Part shown: piece after piece, positions 35,579 to 43,672 of the stretch
How the letters are laid out: every line of letters starts with the position of its first letter
Numbering within the stretch: the first letter of the stretch is position 1
Origin: Sphingobacterium alkalisoli
GTDB taxonomy: Bacteria > Bacteroidota > Bacteroidia > Sphingobacteriales > Sphingobacteriaceae
DNA length: 64,000 bases
Assembly (NCBI RefSeq): GCF_005049105.1
Contig: NZ_SUKA01000007.1
Span: 62,001-126,000, forward strand
Direction of reading: 5' to 3'
Translations under genes and position numbers: made by a program
The notes under the pieces: model-generated
Told to the model about the DNA's origin: nothing
What the model saw: the letters and a program-made list of their open reading frames with translations, nothing else
Database searches by the model: none

Positions 35579-36172
35579 ATGCAATTCGGCAGCGAAGTGG
35601 TACAAACGACAGACAAGGAACTCTGGGATTCTTTAAAGCGAGGGGAAACGCATGCGTTTGACCACATGTACCAACGTTATGTCCGTCGATTGTACAAAGA
35701 AATCAGCAAACGCATTAATGATCAATCGGCGGTGGCCGACCTCATCCATGACATCTTCTTATCGCTCTGGGAAAAACGGGAGAACCTCCAGCCCCAGGGA
35801 GAAATCTATCCCTACCTACATGGAATGGCCATCAACAGGGTATTGAATTATTACCGAAAGAACAAACACCAACCGCATTTCGTAACCATCTGGGATAACC
35901 TGTCTGAAGAAATTGCAGACCTGGATGAGTTGTCACTGGCATTCAGGCAAGCGCACAATGAGGAATTGGAATCGCTACTGGATCTGGCAATCTCCGATCT
36001 GCCTCCCCGTATGAAACAGGTCTATGCGTTGCGCTATGAAAGCAACAAAACCGTATCCGAGATAGCCAATACGCTTTCCACCTCACCCCATACCGTGTAC
36101 AATCAACTCAAGATCATCCGCAAACGCTTTGTAAAGGCCCTGAAAAACACGTCCTACTTTCTATTTTTATAA
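35579..36172 (+). CDS. ECF sigma-70 factor (Bacteroidota RpoE-like)
   Basis: A 197-residue ECF sigma factor. Region 2 is at about 20-85 (FDHMYQRYVRRLYKEIS, then AVADLIHDIFLSLWEKRENL) and region 4 at about 138-190 (LPPRMKQVYALRYE, TVSEIANTLSTSPHTVYNQL). It is the expected partner of the FecR at 26922 and would activate the SusCD genes between them. Its place downstream of the transport genes is unusual because sigma genes normally sit directly before fecR. A near copy of its last 12 nt plus 9 following bases is found before fecR. Upstream there is a terminator and then a palindromic leader. Confidence 0.93.
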   Translation: MQFGSEVVQTTDKELWDSLKRGETHAFDHMYQRYVRRLYKEISKRINDQSAVADLIHDIFLSLWEKRENLQPQGEIYPYLHGMAINRVLNYYRKNKHQPHFVTIWDNLSEEIADLDELSLAFRQAHNEELESLLDLAISDLPPRMKQVYALRYESNKTVSEIANTLSTSPHTVYNQLKIIRKRFVKALKNTSYFLFL

Positions 36173-36699
36173 CGCACCGGGCATTCGCGTTGATAAATGG
36201 AAATCCTCGTCCTCTGGTTGCCATCGGCCGACCGGTTTCAATGATTTTCATCGCTTCTTCCAATTTAAATTTGGTTCCCTCGAGGAAGTTCTAAAAATAA
36301 GCTTCTTAGAAAGCGAAATTTTTAAATGGCAAAAATTGATTTTATTCACCTTTAATTTATCGTCGCAACTTGTCAAATAGAAGCTCATATCCAATCAATT
36401 TAAATACGTATATTAGAATACGGATTGCGAACCGCTATTGACAAAAAAAATAGATGTTAACAATGACAACAAGCTGTTTATACGATTTGGATTGAAACGG
36501 ACGATCAAATCAATTTTCATGGTTTGACCGGATGGCTTTATGGACATAAGGCAGATACTAAGAGTATTTAGCAAACAGAAGGCTGAGCGCCGAGCTCTAC
36601 GAAGTAAAACGAGTTACGTTAAAAAAAATTGTTAGGTGCAAGTTGACAAGACGCCCCGACAGTGCGAAAAGAAGTGATAAAACAAATAGGATTATTAAA
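36173..36699. other. 527-nt region with possible gene fragments
   Basis: No intact gene. On the + strand 36467-36571 reads as a plausible protein C-terminus (QQAVYTIWIETDDQINF, then HGLTGWLYGHKADTKSI and a stop), with stops just upstream. On the minus strand 36183-36290 has an open stretch with protein-like composition (LEEAMKIIETGRPMATRGRG). GTTAGGTGCA occurs at 36631-36640, 69 nt before the DUF7000 gene. The region looks like the debris of lost small genes. Confidence 0.35.
36467..36571 (+). pseudogene. Possible C-terminal gene fragment, 34 codons
   Basis: The frame reads QQAVYTIWIETDDQINFHGL followed by TGWLYGHKADTKSI and TAG. Composition and pattern look like a real protein end, but two stop codons lie within five codons upstream and no start or known family is apparent. 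The case rests only on protein-like appearance. Confidence 0.25.
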
Positions 36700-37197
36700 A
36701 TGAAAGACCTAAATCATTACGTTGACATTTACAAAGAACAACTTGACAAAGGCGACATCCAAGAAGCTTATGTTGGACTTGTTAAGTATGTAACAAGACT
36801 TGGGACAACATTATCCAAAAGCCTTTCTGAACACTATTCATTCGGAAGTCTTCTTCAAGGGTATATGGACTATACATACTTCTATTACACAAACGACTTT
36901 TTGAAAAAGCGAAAACTGAAAATGGGACTTGTATTGAACCATTCAAAAATGCAGTTTGAAATTTGGCTTTTAGGCCAGACAATTCCAATTCAGGAAAGGT
37001 ATTGGGAGTATTTTAAATCGACAAAGTGGAATAAACACAGAACAACAAGACCTCAATATTCAATACTTGAAACTGCTTTAATTGAGAATCCAGATTTTAG
37101 TGACTTGGAAAAATTAACAAGACAAATTGAGGACAAATTAGTACTTGTTACAGATGAGATACTAAAAGACATCAAACAAGTAAGTTTAACCAATTAG
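36700..37197 (+). CDS. DUF7000 family protein
   Basis: A 165-residue soluble protein. I choose the ATG at 36700 (KMKDLNHY...) over the open frame's first ATG at 36643, because the family begins with a short MKxLNxYVxIYKEQL-type segment and the extra 19 residues (MTRRPDSAKRSDKTN...) are basic and unlike it. Family-type features are VDIYKEQLDKGDIQEAYVGL, QGYMDYTYF, LKKRKLKMGLVLNH and FEIWLLGQ. Function is unknown. AT-rich and flanked by non-coding debris, so probably part of the accessory gene pool. Confidence 0.75.
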   Translation: MKDLNHYVDIYKEQLDKGDIQEAYVGLVKYVTRLGTTLSKSLSEHYSFGSLLQGYMDYTYFYYTNDFLKKRKLKMGLVLNHSKMQFEIWLLGQTIPIQERYWEYFKSTKWNKHRTTRPQYSILETALIENPDFSDLEKLTRQIEDKLVLVTDEILKDIKQVSLTN

Positions 37198-37581
37198 ACA
37201 TAACAAACCCGATATTCTTTCTTTGCTATTATATTCGATATTAAAAAGAAGTTTTCCAACTCTTCATCACACTTGAATGTCGTTTGGAAGCCGATAACTT
37301 TTATTTCATTTTGTCCTTCGGGAAATAACCCTGGCCCACCGGTATGTTTTATTTTCTGTCCAGTACAACATTGGGTCAATTTTGAACAACAATATTACTA
37401 ATTAATTTAGTAATTTTTTCTTAACTTTGGTAAAAGTTAACACAGGAGGCTATAGCTGCAGCGCACAATTGCTCATATGGACTTGGATACGTTTTTCGTA
37501 TCCAGCGAGCGGCTCAGCAACGATAAATCGAAGAAATGTGTAAAACTTATTAGCACAAACAGATGTTAGCTAAATATAAAT
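37198..37581. other. 384-nt region with two operator-like dyads and a possible truncated gene start
   Basis: Holds the dyads TTACTAA/TTAGTAA (37395-37413) and TTAACTTT/AAAGTTAA (37421-37440), the second overlapping TAACTTTG, a -7-like box. A 30-codon frame starts at ATG 37477 (MDLDTFFVSSERLSNDKSKK...), and its stop TAG lies inside GTTAGCTA at 37565-37572. It may be the start of a gene that was cut off when the DUF1810 gene was inserted. Confidence 0.4.
37395..37440 (+). promoter_or_regulatory. Tandem operator-like dyads with a -7-like box
   Basis: TTACTAA-5 nt-TTAGTAA at 37395-37413 and TTAACTTT-4 nt-AAAGTTAA at 37421-37440 are both perfect inverted repeats of the size bound by winged-helix dimers. 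TAACTTTG at 37422-37429 fits TAnnTTTG. No -33 TTG is seen at 17-23 nt. The nearest intact gene starts 141 nt downstream. Confidence 0.4.
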
Positions 37582-38004
37582 ATGGACTATAATTTACAAC
37601 GTTTTCTGGATGCGCAAAACCAGATGTATATGAGGGCCTTGTCCGAAATAAAAAGGGGCAGAAAGGAATCGCACTGGATGTGGTTTATATTTCCGCAGCT
37701 CAAAGGTCTTGGGCAGAGTGATACGGCGAAATACTATGCCATATCGGGCTTGCGTGAAGCGGCTGCCTTCCTGAAACACCCCGTGCTTGGAAAGCATCTG
37801 ATCGAAATCTCTGAAGCAATGCTCACTATCCGTAGTAAATCGGTCCATGAGATATTCGGACATCCTGATGACCTTAAACTTTGTTCGTCGATGACGTTGT
37901 TTGCCAATGTAGAAAACAGCAGTATAGTTTTTCCTTCGGTAATCGACCGCTATTTTGGCGGTTTACAGGATGAGGCGACACTAAGGTTCTTGAATAAACT
38001 GTGA
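37582..38004 (+). CDS. DUF1810 domain-containing protein
   Basis: A 140-residue soluble protein of full family length. DUF1810 hallmarks are NLQRFLDAQNQMYMRALSEI, KESHWMWFIFPQLKGLGQS, YYAISGLREAAAFLKHPVLG and the ending FANVENSSIVFPSVIDRYF. Its biochemical role is not established. It starts 10 nt after a GTTAGCTA motif that also truncates an upstream small frame, consistent with arrival as a single-gene insertion. Confidence 0.88.
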   Translation: MDYNLQRFLDAQNQMYMRALSEIKRGRKESHWMWFIFPQLKGLGQSDTAKYYAISGLREAAAFLKHPVLGKHLIEISEAMLTIRSKSVHEIFGHPDDLKLCSSMTLFANVENSSIVFPSVIDRYFGGLQDEATLRFLNKL

Positions 38005-38163
38005 ACGGGTCGAGAAATAATAGCGGAGTTGTCCTGTCCTGGATATCTTCAGATTGAGTATGGGAAAGAAGAAAACATAAGTGGTGGATCTTGGCGCTAT
38101 CATACACACAGAAAAATATAGACAATATGTTATTTTTATAGAAACATCTAAAATGTAAAACAA

Positions 38164-38697
38164 ATGCGAAAAATCTCACTTTTTATTGCAACAAGTTTAG
38201 ACGGTTATATTGCAAAACCTAATGACGACCTCGGTTTCTTGAAAATTGTAGAAAAAGAAGGTGAAGACTATGGATATGCAGAATTTACAGACACGGTTGA
38301 CACCTTGATTATTGGCAGAAGAACCTATGATTATGTGCTTAAAGAAATTGGTTCATCTCATTACGATAACGGACAAAGAGATGTTTATGTAATAACCAGA
38401 ACCGAAAGACCGAGTGTAGGTAGAACGACTTTTTATACGGGAAACTTGACTGATTTGGTTGACCGACTTAAATCTGAAAACGGGAAAAACATCTATTGTG
38501 ACGGTGGTGCAGAAGTAATTAATGAACTATTGAATCACGACTTAATAGACGAGTTTATCATTTCGATCGTTCCGGTTTTATTAGGCAATGGAACAAAGTT
38601 ATTTAAAGACGGACGACCTGAACAGACGCTTGAATTTGTAAAAGCAAAGACGTTTGAAACAGGTTTAACACAGCTATATTACGTGCGACAGAGATAA
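38164..38697 (+). CDS. Dihydrofolate reductase / RibD C-terminal family protein
   Basis: A 177-residue cytoplasmic NADPH-binding reductase-fold protein. MRKISLFIATSLDGYIA is the family start; TLIIGRRTYDYVLKEIG, NIYCDGGAEVINELLNHDLI and IISIVPVLLGNGTKLF are the conserved RibD_C segments. These stand-alone proteins (YyaP/YwjB type) resemble the reductase domain of riboflavin synthesis but are usually accessory; the true substrate is not known. Monocistronic; AT-rich like the neighbouring accessory genes. Confidence 0.9.
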   Translation: MRKISLFIATSLDGYIAKPNDDLGFLKIVEKEGEDYGYAEFTDTVDTLIIGRRTYDYVLKEIGSSHYDNGQRDVYVITRTERPSVGRTTFYTGNLTDLVDRLKSENGKNIYCDGGAEVINELLNHDLIDEFIISIVPVLLGNGTKLFKDGRPEQTLEFVKAKTFETGLTQLYYVRQR

Positions 38698-38810
38698 ACG
38701 ACCATGGGTATACAACTAAACACGTTGAAGTCACAGCTGTCCTAACGCATGGATCATCAACAGGTAGATACTAGCTGGCCTATCGGATCATCAAAAAAAG
38801 TGTACGGGCG

Positions 38811-39437
38811 CTATTCCCTTATCAGTTCTTCAATCTGTTTTAAGAATTTGGCTGATGCGTAATTGGCAAATCCCGTATTGTGGTACCTGATTTTTCCATT
38901 TTTATCCAGCACAATTGTTGTCGGCAACGCTCCGGCATAAACCTCTCTCGGAATATTACCATTAGTCGTAAATAACGGAACCGCATATTTTTCCTTGTTG
39001 AGATATGCTCTGCCCGTGGCAAGATCATCGTCTTGGTTGATTGTTAAAAAGAAAACATCAGGGTTGTCTTTGAACTTCGAATAAAACGTCTCTATGGACG
39101 GGAATTCCGCCCGACAAGGGGGGCACCACGAAGCCCAAAAGTTAATAAACACCACTTTACCCCTTAATGACGATGTATTTTGAACGTTTCCATTTTCATC
39201 GGAAAAATCAAAATCAAGATTAGCTGGGTTTGTGTTATCAGCAATTTTGTTGTCTATACTTGCATTAAACAGCCCCGTTGCCATTAACTGCCTAAGCACA
39301 AATGATTTTGCTTCGGGGCTTACGAACATTACTCCGATAAAAATCAACATCAGTACCGTAAAACCGTTCTTCTTGATGTGCTGCCAAAACTTATTTGCTG
39401 GTGGTGTTTCTTTTGAAACTTCTTTATTGTTCAACAT
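38811..39437 (-). CDS. TlpA/ResA-like membrane-anchored thiol-disulfide oxidoreductase
   Basis: A 208-residue protein with an N-terminal cytoplasmic tail, one membrane anchor at about 24-44 and a periplasmic thioredoxin domain. The active site is WCPPC (Cys105 and Cys108), the ResA/CcmG-like variant, after GKVVFINFWAS; the cis-proline loop is GALPTT. Such proteins reduce disulfides in the envelope, for instance during cytochrome c maturation, but no such partner genes are adjacent. It is the fourth thioredoxin-fold gene of the window and is not linked to the operon at the left end. Confidence 0.9.
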   Translation of the reverse strand: MLNNKEVSKETPPANKFWQHIKKNGFTVLMLIFIGVMFVSPEAKSFVLRQLMATGLFNASIDNKIADNTNPANLDFDFSDENGNVQNTSSLRGKVVFINFWASWCPPCRAEFPSIETFYSKFKDNPDVFFLTINQDDDLATGRAYLNKEKYAVPLFTTNGNIPREVYAGALPTTIVLDKNGKIRYHNTGFANYASAKFLKQIEELIRE

Positions 39438-39820
39438 AACTCGCTTTATCTATTAATTGCTTGTGATTAACTCATTAAGGGTCTTGATCATTTCAAGACT
39501 TATAATCCCTGCCCCCCTTTTATACCGGTTAGCGGAACTATAAAATTCAAGTGTAATTCTCGAATTGAATTTTATATTTTAGTTGAATGCTAAGGCTTTG
39601 AAAGCCTGCCCGAACGCCAAGCATAAAACGTTTCAATTATAACGATCCTTATCGATATATACAATGATGATAATCCACAGTAGTGAATTGTAATTGAAGT
39701 TAGGGCTTATGGCAAGGCTAGTTGGCTGAACAAGTACGGAGATGGCTGAGTATATAGCAATGACAAGACAATATGAAATTGAATAATTTTTATTTCCAAA
39801 ATTGTTGATACTTTTGCGGA
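39438..39820. other. 383-nt intergenic region with an AT-rich inverted repeat
   Basis: No gene seen. It contains GTTAGCGG at 39528-39535 and directly after it the inverted repeat at 39540-39575 (listed separately). The rest is AT-rich and unremarkable. Confidence 0.4.
39540..39575. repeat. Inverted repeat ATAAAATTCAA / TTGAATTTTAT
   Basis: Perfect 11-bp arms at 39540-39550 and 39565-39575 with a 14-nt loop. The outer bases form short T/A runs, so weak bidirectional termination is possible, but no gene ends nearby, which leaves a protein-binding or structural role open. Confidence 0.55.
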
Positions 39821-40018
39821 ATGACAGTAGAAGAATTACGTAGTGCCTTGTTGGGCAAAGAGTACCCTGAAACGGTCCGGATAAGTAAAGATCAGACTGT
39901 AACCGATGTGGATAAGTTCCTTCATATCCAGTTCATCATGTGCGAACAGTGGACGAAGGATATCGCTAAGTCTCCGGCTTACGGTCGATTGTTAAAGTTT
40001 TATGAGGCCACGCGCTAA
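39821..40018 (+). CDS. DUF6965-like small protein, 65 aa
   Basis: A 65-residue soluble protein. MTVEELRSALLGKEYPETV, then TDVDKFLHIQF and SPAYGRLLKFYEA, fit the short DUF6965 family of Bacteroidota as I remember it. Function unknown. It precedes the AraC gene by 80 nt on the same strand, with no obvious terminator between. Confidence 0.6.
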   Translation: MTVEELRSALLGKEYPETVRISKDQTVTDVDKFLHIQFIMCEQWTKDIAKSPAYGRLLKFYEATR

Positions 40019-40075
40019 AAAAACTCCTTCAAACCATAACTATATTGAGGGACGTAAACTACAAGCTTTAAAATA

Positions 40076-40083
40076 CTATATTT
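40076..40083 (+). promoter_or_regulatory. Candidate -7 element of the AraC gene
   Basis: TATATTTG matches TAnnTTTG and lies 15 nt before the ATG. An ATTG at 40043-40046 is too far (29 nt) to be a standard -33 element, so only the -7 box is supported. Confidence 0.4.
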
Positions 40084-40098
40084 GATTTTTGCAACAAG

Positions 40099-41040
40099 AT
40101 GAATTCTATCACTATCAAAGAATTTTATCAGGATATTTTGGGAGAAAGCTGTCCTGACATCAATCAATTCCTTCAAGATAATATCCAAAAAGACGTTGGT
40201 CATTTCAATGTGTTTGACATTTCGGAAATTTCCAAAACCTGCACGTCGAAAACCGGAATGCCTTACAACAGGAGAACTTATTACAAAATAAGCCTGATAA
40301 ACGGAAAAAACAAAGTAGAATACGCAGACAAAACCATTGAGATTGAGGATTGTGCAGTTTTGTTTGCTTCTCCAAAAATCCCTTACAATTACACGCATCT
40401 TTGCACGGAGCAATCCGGACATTTTTGTGTCTTTACCAAGGATTTTTTACCGACTTCTAAGATTGGATTAGAGATAGACAACCTTCCGGTTTTCTCGCCC
40501 CAAAGTGACTTTATCTATCAAATATCTACAGAACAGTTTCAAAACTTCGAAGCTATTTTCGTTAAAATGCACCAAGAAATCCAGTCAGATTATTTTTACA
40601 AATATGATTTACTGAGAAATTACTTAATGGAATTGATTCATGTCGGGCAGAAATTAAAACCGATTTTTCCCGTCGAGAACAATAAAACGGCTGCCTCCCG
40701 AACCACAACGCTGTTCATTGAACTTTTGGAAAGACAGTTCCCAATAGAAAATATCAGTCAGCTTCTTCAATTAAAAACACCGGCAGATTTTGCCGGAACG
40801 CTGGGTGTTCACGTCAATCATCTCAATAGGGTTCTGAAAGACACAACAGGAAAAACAACCGGCGAAATCATCGGAAGCCGAATCGTCCAAGAAGCCAAAA
40901 TACTTCTCACCCAAACGCAATGGAATATTTCCGAAATCGCCTTTACGCTGGGTTTTGAAGAAGTTGCTCATTTTTCTAATTTCTTTAAAAAATACAGTAA
41001 GCAGTCGCCACAACATTTTAGAGAATTGATGATTGTTTGA
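40099..41040 (+). CDS. AraC family transcriptional regulator
   Basis: A 313-residue regulator. The N-terminal part (about 30-190) is a cupin-like sensing domain with RRTYYKISLINGKNKVEY and VLFASPKIPYNY; the C-terminal two-HTH AraC domain (about 215-310) contains FAGTLGVHVNHLNRVLKDTT and ISEIAFTLGFEEVAHFSNFF with the family-typical FKKYSKQSPQHFR end. TATATTTG at 40076-40083 is a good -7 box 16 nt before the start. The SDR gene 84 nt downstream is its likely target, a frequent AraC/oxidoreductase pairing. Confidence 0.93.
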   Translation: MNSITIKEFYQDILGESCPDINQFLQDNIQKDVGHFNVFDISEISKTCTSKTGMPYNRRTYYKISLINGKNKVEYADKTIEIEDCAVLFASPKIPYNYTHLCTEQSGHFCVFTKDFLPTSKIGLEIDNLPVFSPQSDFIYQISTEQFQNFEAIFVKMHQEIQSDYFYKYDLLRNYLMELIHVGQKLKPIFPVENNKTAASRTTTLFIELLERQFPIENISQLLQLKTPADFAGTLGVHVNHLNRVLKDTTGKTTGEIIGSRIVQEAKILLTQTQWNISEIAFTLGFEEVAHFSNFFKKYSKQSPQHFRELMIV

Positions 41041-41124
41041 TTTTTACAAACTTTCATTTGATTTATGCAACTACGGTAATGCGTTTATTTTCCAAATTTA
41101 TACCATTAATTAAAACAATAAAAA

Positions 41125-41883
41125 ATGGCAAGCAAAATAGCATTAGTAACGGGCGCAAGCCGTGGATTGGGTAAAAATTCGGTGATAGCATTGGCAGCAA
41201 AAGGATTTGACATCATTTTAACCTATCAAACCAAAAAGGAATCTGCGGACGAAGTAGTAAAAGAAATTGAAAGCGTCGGACAAAGAGCATTTGCGTTGTC
41301 TTTGGATGTTTCTACAACTTCAGTTTTTGACCAATTTGTAACTGAAGTAAAAAATATCCTGGACACTCAATTTTCTTCTGCTAAACTAGATGCATTGGTT
41401 AATAATGCAGGAATCGGAATCAACGAAAGTTTTGAAACGACAACCGAAGAAATCCTGGATGCAATGACAAATATTCATTTCAAAGGCCCTTATTTCTTAA
41501 CGCAAAAATTATTACCATTGTTGAATGATGGAAGTAGCATAGTAAATACGTCTTCCGGTTTGGCGAGATTTTCTTTTGCGGGATACTCCGCATATGGTGC
41601 GATGAAAGCGGCAGTCGATTCATTGTCGCGCTACCAGGCTTTGGAATTAGGAAGCAGAAAAATAAGAGTGAATTCCGTAGCTCCCGGCGCCATTGAAACG
41701 GATTTTGGTGGCGGAGCTATTCGGGATAGTGCAGAATATAATCAGTTAATTTCTTCGCAAACCGCATTAGGAAGAGTTGGTCTGCCAGACGACATTGGAA
41801 GTGTGGTTGCATTTCTTTGTTCCGATGATTCCAAATGGATTAATGCGCAAAGAATAGAAGTTTCGGGTGGATTTAGAATTTAA
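41125..41883 (+). CDS. SDR family NAD(P)-dependent oxidoreductase
   Basis: A 252-residue classical short-chain dehydrogenase. The cofactor loop is TGASRGLGKNS (residues 9-19), the NNAG motif is at about 91-94, the catalytic Ser is in IVNTSSGLARF and the YxxxK motif is YGAMK. The ending WINAQRIEVSGGFRI is typical. The basic residue after TGAS suggests NADPH preference. It lies 84 nt after the AraC gene and is probably controlled by it. A terminator follows 27 nt after the stop. Confidence 0.93.
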   Translation: MASKIALVTGASRGLGKNSVIALAAKGFDIILTYQTKKESADEVVKEIESVGQRAFALSLDVSTTSVFDQFVTEVKNILDTQFSSAKLDALVNNAGIGINESFETTTEEILDAMTNIHFKGPYFLTQKLLPLLNDGSSIVNTSSGLARFSFAGYSAYGAMKAAVDSLSRYQALELGSRKIRVNSVAPGAIETDFGGGAIRDSAEYNQLISSQTALGRVGLPDDIGSVVAFLCSDDSKWINAQRIEVSGGFRI

Positions 41884-41909
41884 TTCACTCTATAATTAAG
41901 GTATTAATT

Positions 41910-41945
41910 ATCCTACTCAACTAATTTGTTGGGTGGGATTTTTTT
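41910..41945 (+). terminator. Rho-independent terminator after the SDR gene
   Basis: ATCCTACTCAAC pairs with GTTGGGTGGGAT (two G-T pairs) around a TAATTT loop and is followed by a run of T residues. Confidence 0.85.
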
Positions 41946-42033
41946 ATGATGAATAATGTGCCAATCGGTGACGCCCAGATCGTCGCAATTTGTAAAGATT
42001 TATTCGCGACACAACTTTTTGTTCTTACATGTT

Positions 42034-42068
42034 TTTGACAAATCACTATAAAAATATGGCTATGTTTG
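42034..42068 (+). promoter_or_regulatory. Candidate Bacteroidota-type promoter of the FemA/B-like gene
   Basis: TTTG at 42034-42037 and TATGTTTG at 42061-42068, separated by 23 nt, match the TTG-N(17-23)-TAnnTTTG layout known for Flavobacterium-type promoters. The start codon is at 42100. Confidence 0.5.
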
Positions 42069-42099
42069 CCGCTTTTGCGCAATACAACTTAATAAGGGA

Positions 42100-43224
42100 A
42101 TGATCACAAACATTGAGGAGAAAAATATCAAACAGGTTTACAAAACATCTATAATTCAGCAAACAGCCTACTGGTCTGAGGTGAAAAAACTTCAGGGATT
42201 GAAGTCAAGAGCTTTTAATTTCAAAACTAGACCATGCGATCTTTTCGTAGAATCTGTTGATAAATCCCATTTTATCGGGGATTTACTTGTGATCATCCAA
42301 TCCATTGACAAAACGCATTGCATAGCCTACGTTCCTTACGGTCCCGAGGTCGAACCGTCCGAGGAGTTTCAAGGTTTCTTTCTGGAACAACTTTCTGAAG
42401 GCTTGAAAGATTTTTTACCAAATAACTGTATTATGATCCGTTACGATCTCTCGTGGGAATCGTTATGGGCAAAGGATGAAACCTATTACGATATCGATGG
42501 CACTTGGCTCGGAGCTCCAGAGCAAAGTATTCAAGAAATGCGGCTAAATTTTAATACGGCAAACTGGCGTCTCAAAAAAGCAAATACCAATATTTTGCCT
42601 TCTAATACTATTTTTATGGATTTGAAAAAGGAACCAGACACCCTGTTGTCAAGGATGAAACCTAAGACACGCTACAATATCAAGTTATCATCTAGGAAGG
42701 ACGTGAAAGTTCATCTTTTAGGTCTAGAAAGCTTAGATATCTGGTATAATCTATATCGCGAAACTGCTGTTAGAAATAATTTCGTATTACATGATATCAG
42801 CTATTTTAAGATCATATTGTCGGCTAAGGCAAACGATACACTTTCTCCTGCGGATGTTTATCTACTAGTCGCCAAGGCGGATGATAAACCTTTGGCGGCT
42901 ATGTTTTTGGTTATTTCAGCACAAAGAGCAACTTACTTATATGGTGCGTCTTCGTCTGAAAACAGAAACTATATGGCGACTTATTCGTTGCAGTGGCAGG
43001 CGATGTTACTAGCTAGAGAGAAAGGATGCACGGAATATGATTTTTTCGGTGTATCACCACAAGCTGACCCTGCTCATCCGATGTATGGTTTGCACCGTTT
43101 TAAAACGGGCTTTGGTGGCACCATGTATCATCGTATGGGTTGCTGGGACTACCCTCTTGACGAAAACAAATACAGATACTATGCATCTACAGAGTTTCGA
43201 AATCAAGGTTATCATATGACGTAA
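42100..43224 (+). CDS. FemA/FemB-like peptidoglycan bridge-type aminoacyltransferase (GNAT fold)
   Basis: A 374-residue cytoplasmic protein with two tandem GNAT-like halves. Diagnostic parts are IIQQTAYWSEVKK near the N-terminus, FMDLKKEPDTLLSRMKPKTRYNI in the centre (FemAB: MKxKTRYNI), and in the second half YLYGASSSENRNYMATYSLQ followed by EYDFFGVSP and LHRFKTGFGG. FemAB proteins transfer amino acids from tRNA to lipid II; in Gram-negative Bacteroidota the target is less clear and may be another cell-wall or lipid substrate. The neighbours give no pathway context. Confidence 0.88.
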   Translation: MITNIEEKNIKQVYKTSIIQQTAYWSEVKKLQGLKSRAFNFKTRPCDLFVESVDKSHFIGDLLVIIQSIDKTHCIAYVPYGPEVEPSEEFQGFFLEQLSEGLKDFLPNNCIMIRYDLSWESLWAKDETYYDIDGTWLGAPEQSIQEMRLNFNTANWRLKKANTNILPSNTIFMDLKKEPDTLLSRMKPKTRYNIKLSSRKDVKVHLLGLESLDIWYNLYRETAVRNNFVLHDISYFKIILSAKANDTLSPADVYLLVAKADDKPLAAMFLVISAQRATYLYGASSSENRNYMATYSLQWQAMLLAREKGCTEYDFFGVSPQADPAHPMYGLHRFKTGFGGTMYHRMGCWDYPLDENKYRYYASTEFRNQGYHMT

Positions 43225-43266
43225 TATTACAAATATAATAAATGGAAAAACCTTTAAGCCGCATAT

Positions 43267-43641
43267 ATGATGAAAATAAATGTTCCTAAAGATTGTGATA
43301 ATGCTCCGAAGAGAAAAATAATTCGTGATTTTATTATTGCTTGGTTCAAAAAAGAATGGAGTGATATTGAAAATATAATTGAAGATGAATTTCAATTCCG
43401 AATAGTAGGTAAACAGACAGTCGAAAATAAAAAAGATTTGCAGAAATATCTACAAAATGGTGTAGAGGTTACTACACTCACAATAGATGAGGTACTAAGC
43501 CATGGAAAATTCGGCGCATGCAACGGAAGCGTCGAATTAAATAAACAAACGATAGATTTCGCATATTTTTTTAGTTTTAAATCCGCCGGAAAAAATACCG
43601 TGACGAAAATTTCGGAATATAAAATTCCGTGTAAAAATTAA
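43267..43641 (+). CDS. NTF2-like small protein
   Basis: A 124-residue soluble protein with a cone-shaped NTF2/SnoaL-like pattern: an N-terminal helix (IIRDFIIAWFKKEWSDIENII), FQFRIVGKQTVENKKDLQKYL, then strands (GACNGSVELNKQTIDFAYFF). It may bind a small ligand or act as an enzyme; no catalytic residues can be named. It lies 42 nt after the FemAB-like gene, possibly on the same transcript. Confidence 0.65.
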   Translation: MMKINVPKDCDNAPKRKIIRDFIIAWFKKEWSDIENIIEDEFQFRIVGKQTVENKKDLQKYLQNGVEVTTLTIDEVLSHGKFGACNGSVELNKQTIDFAYFFSFKSAGKNTVTKISEYKIPCKN

Positions 43642-43672
43642 CGGATATTATCAGACCGTTCATTTCGGTCCT

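Noticed and set aside
43653..43670. Hairpin GACCG/CGGTC between the NTF2-like and PL11 genes as a terminator
   Set aside because: Stem of only five pairs and a poor T-run; too weak to list.
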